This document shows, piece by piece, positions 6,828-11,531 of a stretch of 11,531 nt of DNA. The stretch spans positions 1-11,531 of the forward strand of contig CAJXSA010000091.1 of the NCBI GenBank assembly GCA_913060595.1, given 5' to 3'. How positions within the stretch are numbered: position 1 is the stretch's first letter; each line of letters starts with the position of its first letter. The position numbers were made by a program, and so were the translations under genes. Below the pieces are notes generated by a model. The model saw only the letters and a list, made by a program, of their open reading frames with translations. It did no database searches and was not told where the DNA came from. Source of the DNA: an uncultured Ignavibacteria bacterium (lineage in GTDB: Bacteria; Bacteroidota; Ignavibacteria; SZUA-365).

Positions 6828-7280
6828 ATGGCAGGATTCAAGGGCAAATATGAGCATTCAGTGGACGACAAGGGGCGCGTAAGCCTGCCTTCGAAGGTCC
6901 GCAAGAACATCTCGCCCGAGGCCATGGATTCCTTTGTCATCACGCGAGGATACGAAGCCAGTCTCGACCTCTACCCGATGGATGTATGGAATCAGCTCGA
7001 GGAGCAGCTGCGCGCGAATCTCAACGTGCATCGCGAGCAGGACCGTCTGTACGTGCGCACACTGATGATGTGGGCGCAGGAAGTCGGGCTCGACAAGCAG
7101 TCGCGCATCATGCTCCCGCAGGATCTGATGCAGATTGCAGGCATCACCACGCAGGTTGTGATCATCGGAGCGCTCGAAAAAATCGAGTTGTGGAGCCCCG
7201 AGAACTTCCGTCAGTATCACGAGCGCTATGCCGACCAGTCCTACGAAGACGTGGCTGCGCGCGTGATGGGAGGCATGTGA
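6828..7280 (+). CDS. mraZ: Transcriptional regulator MraZ
   Basis: MraZ is a ring-forming DNA-binding protein of the AbrB/SpoVT fold that binds TGGGN repeats and controls the dcw cluster, usually as a repressor. From the chosen ATG it has 150 residues, the usual size. It opens with MAGFKGKYEHSVDDKGRV, the standard family start with the first DxxGR motif at residues 13-17. The second half contains LDKQSRIMLP at residues 88-97, where the second DxxGR has Ser92 in place of Gly. An in-frame ATG at 6816 would add four residues; neither start has a good SD, and 6828 was chosen because the family begins there. Four phased TGGGN boxes lie just upstream, consistent with autoregulation. The stop codon overlaps the rsmH start as TGATG. 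Confidence 0.95.
   Translation: MAGFKGKYEHSVDDKGRVSLPSKVRKNISPEAMDSFVITRGYEASLDLYPMDVWNQLEEQLRANLNVHREQDRLYVRTLMMWAQEVGLDKQSRIMLPQDLMQIAGITTQVVIIGALEKIELWSPENFRQYHERYADQSYEDVAARVMGGM
7268..7273 (+). promoter_or_regulatory. Ribosome binding site of rsmH inside mraZ
   Basis: GGGAGG sits in the last codons of mraZ, 6 nt before the ATG at 7280. It fixes the rsmH start and suggests strong translation coupled to mraZ. Confidence 0.8.
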
Positions 7281-8221
7281 TGCAGCATGGTGATGCAGGC
7301 TATCACATACCGGTGCTTCTCGAGCGGTCGATCGAGTATCTCGTCAGCGACCCCGACGGTGTGTACGTCGACGGGACGCTGGGCGGTGGCGGTCACAGCA
7401 GTGCCCTGATACGCAAACTAGGAAAAAATGGTCGTGTTTTCGCATTCGACCAGGACGAAGACGCGATAGAGCACGCAGAGTTGCTGTTCCAGGACGACGC
7501 ACGGATGACTGTTGTCCGCAGCAACGTGGTCCATCTGAGCGACGTACTCAACGCACACGATGTCAAGGCGATCGACGGGATCCTGCTTGATCTCGGCGTT
7601 TCCTCACATCAGATAGACACACCGCAGAGAGGTTTCAGCTTTCGCTTTTCTGGACCTCTCGACATGAGAATGGACCGCGAGAGCACCGTGACAGCCGCCG
7701 CATATATCTCCCAACGCAGCGAAGAGGAGCTGGCCGACACGTTCTTCACCTACGGGGAAGAACGCAACAGCCGGCGCATCGCACGTGCCATCGTACGCGC
7801 GCGCGCGGAACAGGAGATTACCGATACCGCGCAGCTCGCGGACGTGATCGCCTCGGTGACGCCGCAGGCGCATCGCAGCAAGACGATGGCACGCGTGTTC
7901 CAGGCGCTGCGCATCGCGGTGAACGATGAACTCGGCGTGCTCGAGCGCACGCTCGCAGCATCGATGGAGCGGCTGCGCGTCGGAGGACGCATGGTCGTCA
8001 TCTCCTATCATTCGCTCGAAGACCGCATCGTCAAGCGCTTCATGCGCCACGAAGCGGCCGACTGCATTTGTCCCCCGCGCGTGCCGGTGTGCACCTGCGG
8101 GAAAATCCGTCGCATGGAAATCATCACCAGCAAGCACGTGGAAGCCGATGAGATCGAAATACGTGGAAATCCCAGAGCAAGAAGCGCCCGCCTTCGCGCA
8201 GCTGAAAAGATTCACGCATAA
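7280..8221 (+). CDS. rsmH: 16S rRNA (cytosine(1402)-N(4))-methyltransferase RsmH
   Basis: RsmH (formerly MraW) methylates N4 of C1402 in the decoding centre of 16S rRNA using S-adenosylmethionine. The 313-residue length equals that of E. coli RsmH. The SAM-binding loop GTLGGGGHS is at residues 32-40, with the acidic FDQD at 56-59. The motif ILLDLGVSSHQID lies at 101-113 and is followed by RGFSFRFSGPLDMRMD. Later motifs are YGEERNSRRIARAIV, FQALRIAVNDELGVLE, SYHSLEDRIVKRFM and the cysteine-containing CICPPRVPVCTCGK. The ATG at 7280 shares a base with the mraZ stop and has a strong SD. The frame is open upstream to 6986 within mraZ, but the SD and family length support 7280. Confidence 0.97.
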   Translation: MQHGDAGYHIPVLLERSIEYLVSDPDGVYVDGTLGGGGHSSALIRKLGKNGRVFAFDQDEDAIEHAELLFQDDARMTVVRSNVVHLSDVLNAHDVKAIDGILLDLGVSSHQIDTPQRGFSFRFSGPLDMRMDRESTVTAAAYISQRSEEELADTFFTYGEERNSRRIARAIVRARAEQEITDTAQLADVIASVTPQAHRSKTMARVFQALRIAVNDELGVLERTLAASMERLRVGGRMVVISYHSLEDRIVKRFMRHEAADCICPPRVPVCTCGKIRRMEIITSKHVEADEIEIRGNPRARSARLRAAEKIHA

Positions 8222-8225
8222 GCGG

Positions 8226-8600
8226 ATGCAGCCCTCTCTGCAGGCGCTTCGGCAGGACATGCCGCTGGAGACGGTGCAGGCTGCCCCGCGCCGCCGGCGC
8301 GTCAAGGGACTGACGACGTTCAACATCGTGCTGATGCTCATCGTGTGCGCCGTGCTGATCACGGTGTATATCTCGAACGTGGTGACCGTGGGTGGCCTGA
8401 TGATGGAACAGATTTCACTCGAGAAACAGGAGCAGATGCTTCTGCAGGACCGCGAGACCCTGCGGGCCGAGATCAACCAGCTCTCGAGCTACAATCGCAT
8501 ACAGCGCATCGCCGTCGAGGACCTGGGCCTGGTGCACGCCAACCATCAGCCGTACTCGCTGACGGTGTTCGGTGTGACCCCTGACAGGAAAGCAAAGTAA
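8226..8600 (+). CDS. ftsL: FtsL-like cell division membrane protein
   Basis: This is a 124-residue bitopic protein in the usual ftsL slot between rsmH and ftsI. A cytoplasmic tail with a basic patch (PRRRRVKG, residues 21-28) precedes one membrane helix at about 32-53. A heptad-like coiled-coil segment follows (about 58-87, with LEKQEQMLLQDRETLRAEI). The ending RIQRIAVEDLGLVHA (91-105) is typical of FtsL/DivIC proteins. FtsL with a DivIC/FtsB partner activates the FtsWI synthase at the septum. Sequence conservation in this family is low, so the call rests on architecture and position. The start is uncertain: ATG 8226 lies 4 nt after the rsmH stop with only a weak SD, ATG 8148 would overlap rsmH by 74 nt, and ATG 8259 would still keep the membrane helix. 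Confidence 0.82.
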   Translation: MQPSLQALRQDMPLETVQAAPRRRRVKGLTTFNIVLMLIVCAVLITVYISNVVTVGGLMMEQISLEKQEQMLLQDRETLRAEINQLSSYNRIQRIAVEDLGLVHANHQPYSLTVFGVTPDRKAK

Positions 8601-8609
8601 ACACAGCAG

Positions 8610-10781
8610 GTGCCGTTGGAACCTTTCGATTACAGACCAGGACGCAATGAGGACCTCCGGATTCTGCAGCGTCAGCAGAGTTCGGTGCGCATGTACCTGC
8701 TGATGGTGCTGTTCATGGCCGGGTTCTTCGCCATCGTCGTCAAACTCTTCGTCATCCAGGTACGCGACGCGGAGAAGCTCCGTGAAATCGCCCGCATCCA
8801 GTACGAGAGCGGGGAAGTCATTCGTCCCATGCGCGGTCTCATCCTCGACCGCAATCTTTCCATCCTGGCCTCCAATACCACCGAATACACGCTGTCCGCC
8901 GACCCGTCGGTGCTGGAAAAGCCCGACACGGTGGCGCGTTTCCTGGCCGGCGCACTCGGCACTTCGTACCGCAGCATCCTCCGGCAGATCAGCGACACCA
9001 CCGACCAGTATGTCATTCTCGCCAAGAGGCTCCCCGAACGCGTCGCCGCGCACTTCAAGGACTGGTCCTGCTACGGCGTGCGCCTGCGTCCGGTGCCGCG
9101 CCGGAAATACAACTTCAATGCGCTCGCGGGACCGGTGATCGGCTACACGAACATCGACAACTGCGGGCAGAGCGGCATCGAACTGGAGATGGACGAGGAA
9201 CTGTCCGGCAAGGAAGGTTTCATCGTCTACCAGCGGAACGCCCGCGGTCTGCGCCGTCCGGAAGTGGATTATCCCAAGGTCGAGCCCGTCAACGGCCGCA
9301 GCGTGGTGCTGACGATCAATCATGTCTACCAATCCATCGCGGAAGAAGAGCTTTCCCGCGGCGTGGATCTGCATGAGGCGGAATCCGGTCGCTGCATCAT
9401 CCTGGATCCCACGACCGGAGAAGTGCTCGCCATGGCGAACGCGCCGAGCATCGACCCGAACAAGCTCTCGGAGTATTCCCCGGAGAAAGCGCGCAACCGC
9501 TCGGTGACAGACCTGTACGAACCGGGATCCACATTTAAAATCGTCGCGATGAGCGGGGCGCTTAACGAAGGACTGCACGGACCGGAGGACCGCATCAACG
9601 CGGAGAACGGCAGCTGGAAATATCACCCGAAGGTGCCGCCGATCCGGGACGATCACCCGTATGCGTCCCTGACGCTGCGCGGGGCCTTCGAGCACAGTTC
9701 CAACATCGTGTCCGCCAAGCTTGCCAACGAGCTTGGCGACGAGCGCTTTTACAAGTATGCGCGAAACTTCGGTTTCGGTGTGAAAACCGGCATCGAACTG
9801 CCCGGCGAGCTGAACGGGGACATGAAAAAGCCGCTTGACTGGGACGGCACGACGCTCAACTCCATGGCCTTCGGATACGGTCTGGTCGTCACGCCGCTGC
9901 AGATCGCCTGCGCCTATGCGGCCATCGCAAACGACGGCGTGCTGATGCGCCCGTTCATTCGTCGCTGGCTGCTGGACCAGGACCGCAACATCGTCGACGA
10001 GACCACTCCGCAGGTGGTACGCCGCGTGGTGTCCTCCGAGACCTCGCTGATCATGCGTGAGTTCATGCAGGGCGTGGTCGACAGCGGCACGGCGAAGCTG
10101 GCGCGCATCGAGGGCGTGAACATCGGCGGCAAGACAGGAACGTCACAGCGCCTGGTCAACGGTTCGTATTCCAACAAGTCGCATGTCGCGTCCTTTGTCG
10201 GCTTTTTCCCGGTCGAGAAGCCGCGCATTCTGATTCTCGTCATCCTCGACGCACCGAAGCGCGGGTACTATGGCGGTTCATCGGCTGCTCCGATTTTCCG
10301 TCGCATCGCCATGCGCATCATCAATTCCTCGAGCGACTTCGCGAAAAAGCCCGAACCGCTGTACGCGTCCTTCAAGGGCAACGATCACGTGCGCGTGCCG
10401 AACGTGCGGGGCATGGGCATCGATGCTGCGCGTTCGGTGCTGAAGGCGCACGGATTCCACATGGAACATTCGGGAAGCGGCAGCGTCGTCGGCGCGCAGC
10501 ATCCGGACGAAAACACCTTCGCCTCCCGGCGAACGAAGATAGACGTCACCCTGGTCAGTCTCGACGCGGACACCACCAACGGCATGATACGCGTGCCGGA
10601 CGTGGTGGGCATGTCGCTTCGCCAGGCCATGAATTTCATCAAGGGCATGAAGCTCGAACCGAGTCCGGTGGGCAGCGGGGTTGTCCGCGCGCAATACCCG
10701 GCGGCCGGCAGTCTCGTGCCGCGCGGGTCGCGCTGCACGCTGGACGGCGAATCACGCTCTGTCACGGCAAACCTCTACTGA
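8610..10781 (+). CDS. ftsI: Septal peptidoglycan transpeptidase FtsI/PBP2x-like with two PASTA domains
   Basis: This class B penicillin-binding protein cross-links septal peptidoglycan with the FtsW glycosyltransferase. It has 723 residues. A membrane anchor lies at about 28-50 (YLLMVLFMAGFFAIVVKLF). The dimerisation domain contains RPMRGLILDRNLSILASN. The transpeptidase domain has all three active-site motifs: SxxK at Ser307-Lys310 (GSTFK), SxN at Ser363-Asn365, and KTGT at 508-511. Two C-terminal PASTA domains follow at about 594-650 (VPNVRGM) and 659-718 (VPDVVGM). The start is a GTG 9 nt after the ftsL stop; no in-frame ATG precedes the membrane helix, and AGG lies too close to be a standard SD. 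A TTG at 8616 is an alternative. SpoVD/PBP2x proteins share this layout, but the dcw position supports FtsI. Confidence 0.95.
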   Translation: MPLEPFDYRPGRNEDLRILQRQQSSVRMYLLMVLFMAGFFAIVVKLFVIQVRDAEKLREIARIQYESGEVIRPMRGLILDRNLSILASNTTEYTLSADPSVLEKPDTVARFLAGALGTSYRSILRQISDTTDQYVILAKRLPERVAAHFKDWSCYGVRLRPVPRRKYNFNALAGPVIGYTNIDNCGQSGIELEMDEELSGKEGFIVYQRNARGLRRPEVDYPKVEPVNGRSVVLTINHVYQSIAEEELSRGVDLHEAESGRCIILDPTTGEVLAMANAPSIDPNKLSEYSPEKARNRSVTDLYEPGSTFKIVAMSGALNEGLHGPEDRINAENGSWKYHPKVPPIRDDHPYASLTLRGAFEHSSNIVSAKLANELGDERFYKYARNFGFGVKTGIELPGELNGDMKKPLDWDGTTLNSMAFGYGLVVTPLQIACAYAAIANDGVLMRPFIRRWLLDQDRNIVDETTPQVVRRVVSSETSLIMREFMQGVVDSGTAKLARIEGVNIGGKTGTSQRLVNGSYSNKSHVASFVGFFPVEKPRILILVILDAPKRGYYGGSSAAPIFRRIAMRIINSSSDFAKKPEPLYASFKGNDHVRVPNVRGMGIDAARSVLKAHGFHMEHSGSGSVVGAQHPDENTFASRRTKIDVTLVSLDADTTNGMIRVPDVVGMSLRQAMNFIKGMKLEPSPVGSGVVRAQYPAAGSLVPRGSRCTLDGESRSVTANLY

Positions 10782-10785
10782 CACG

Positions 10786-11531
10786 ATGTTCAACCAGGTC
10801 GCAGCAAATATCAACGCCGTCCCATCCGGCATCAAGCTTTCGGAGATCATCAACGACGTCCCCGTCGTGCAGATGTTCGGACCGCGGGACGTGGAGCTCG
10901 CCGGCATCACCACCGACTCACGGCAGGTGCGGGGCAGCTGGATGTTCGTCGCGATCGAAGGGGAACATGTTGACGGCCACGACTTCGTGCAATCCGCCAT
11001 GGAACAGGGTGCCAGCTGTGTTGTCGTACAGCTCACGCAGTACGAAACCCACCTGCAGCATCTGCTCACGCCTGCCTACAGCCAGCACAGCGGGACAACC
11101 GTTGTGATCGTACAGGACAGCCGGGCCGCCGTCGCGCTGCTGGCCGACCGTTTTTACGGTTCGCCCTCGCGCGCGCTGACGACCATCGGCATCACCGGTA
11201 CAAACGGCAAGACGACAATCGCTTACCTCATCTCCTCTATCCTGGAAGCGGCTGGCATCCGTTCCGGCATGATCGGCACCGTCGCGTACCGCATCGGCGA
11301 CGAACTGCGGCGCGCACCGTATACCACACCGCCCGCGGAGTATCTGCATGCGCTGCTGGCGGAAATCCGAGACGCCCGCTGCGGCGCGGTGGTCATGGAG
11401 GTCTCCTCCCATGCGCTTGCGCTCGACCGCATCGGCGGGGTGGAATTTGACCTTTCGATATTCACGAATCTCACGCAGGATCATCTCGATTTCCACGGGG
11501 ACATGGCGTCCTACCGCGACGCGAAATCCCT
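10786..11531 (+). CDS. murE: UDP-N-acetylmuramoyl-peptide (UDP-MurNAc-L-Ala-D-Glu) ligase MurE (3'-truncated by window edge)
   Basis: MurE adds the third stem-peptide residue (usually meso-diaminopimelate or L-lysine) to UDP-MurNAc-L-Ala-D-Glu with ATP in the cytosol. About 248 codons lie in the window and the frame runs off the 3' end without a stop. The N-terminal uridine-binding domain shows GITTDSRQVRGSWMFVAI. The ATP loop GITGTNGKTT is at residues 135-144 (Lys142). The central domain has YTTPP (Thr180-Thr181-Pro182), MEVSSHAL (Glu205, His209) and FTNLTQDHLDFHG. The ATG is 4 nt after the ftsI stop, with no clear SD, so coupling to ftsI is likely. The residue-selecting motif lies in the missing C-terminal part, so the amino acid added cannot be read here. 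Confidence 0.96.
   Translation, partial: MFNQVAANINAVPSGIKLSEIINDVPVVQMFGPRDVELAGITTDSRQVRGSWMFVAIEGEHVDGHDFVQSAMEQGASCVVVQLTQYETHLQHLLTPAYSQHSGTTVVIVQDSRAAVALLADRFYGSPSRALTTIGITGTNGKTTIAYLISSILEAAGIRSGMIGTVAYRIGDELRRAPYTTPPAEYLHALLAEIRDARCGAVVMEVSSHALALDRIGGVEFDLSIFTNLTQDHLDFHGDMASYRDAKS

Noticed and set aside
6812..6853. 13-codon open frame (ATG 6812 to TGA 6853) overlapping the mraZ start
   Set aside because: AGGAG lies 13 nt upstream, so a leader peptide is possible, but so short a frame next to several ATGs is expected by chance.
8415..9695. Minus-strand open frame of 426 codons opposite ftsL and ftsI
   Set aside because: Its composition (His, Arg, Asp-rich) is that of an antisense shadow, and the opposite strand carries intact FtsI motifs.

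Overview
The window is a GC-rich, densely packed chromosomal segment of housekeeping genes. It most likely comes from the Bacteroidota/Chlorobiota side of the FCB group, possibly an Ignavibacteria- or Kapaibacteria-like lineage. Three things point there: separate secD and secF genes with the kind of acidic SecD insert seen in that group, an mraZ-rsmH-ftsL-ftsI-murE order with a PASTA-bearing FtsI, and a TTG-N19-TAnnTTTG element upstream of mraZ that matches the Bacteroidota primary-sigma promoter. Clear Shine-Dalgarno sequences before purA and rsmH argue against a typical Bacteroidia genome. The placement is inference; no marker gene in the window proves it.

Layout. Positions 1-2918 (+) hold the 3' part of secD, then secF, then a small STAS-domain protein 8 nt behind secF, closed by a Rho-independent terminator (2936-2971). 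Positions 3006-5395 (+) hold purA and, overlapping its last codons, a DUF1611/DgcN-family P-loop protein, closed by a second strong terminator (5432-5455). Positions 5481-6404 (-) hold a convergent YrbG-type sodium/calcium exchanger. Positions 6405-6827 are non-coding and regulatory: three TGGGA boxes at 6549-6584, then a Bacteroidota-type promoter overlapped by four boxes at exact 10-bp spacing (6769-6803), the expected MraZ operator. Positions 6828-11531 (+) hold the start of the division and cell wall (dcw) cluster: mraZ, rsmH, an ftsL-like gene, ftsI with two PASTA domains, and the 5' part of murE, which runs off the window.

How the genes work together. SecD and SecF drive the late stage of Sec protein export. 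PurA makes adenylosuccinate for AMP synthesis. In the dcw cluster, MraZ probably represses its own operon, RsmH methylates 16S rRNA, FtsL and FtsI form part of the septal peptidoglycan machinery, and MurE adds the third stem-peptide residue to the peptidoglycan precursor. The dcw genes overlap or lie within 9 nt of each other, so they probably form one transcript.

No tRNA, rRNA, CRISPR array, insertion sequence or phage gene was seen. No clearly new multi-gene system is evident. The items most worth a second look are the bipartite MraZ box arrangement, the purA/DUF1611 translational overlap, and the orphan STAS gene attached to secDF.
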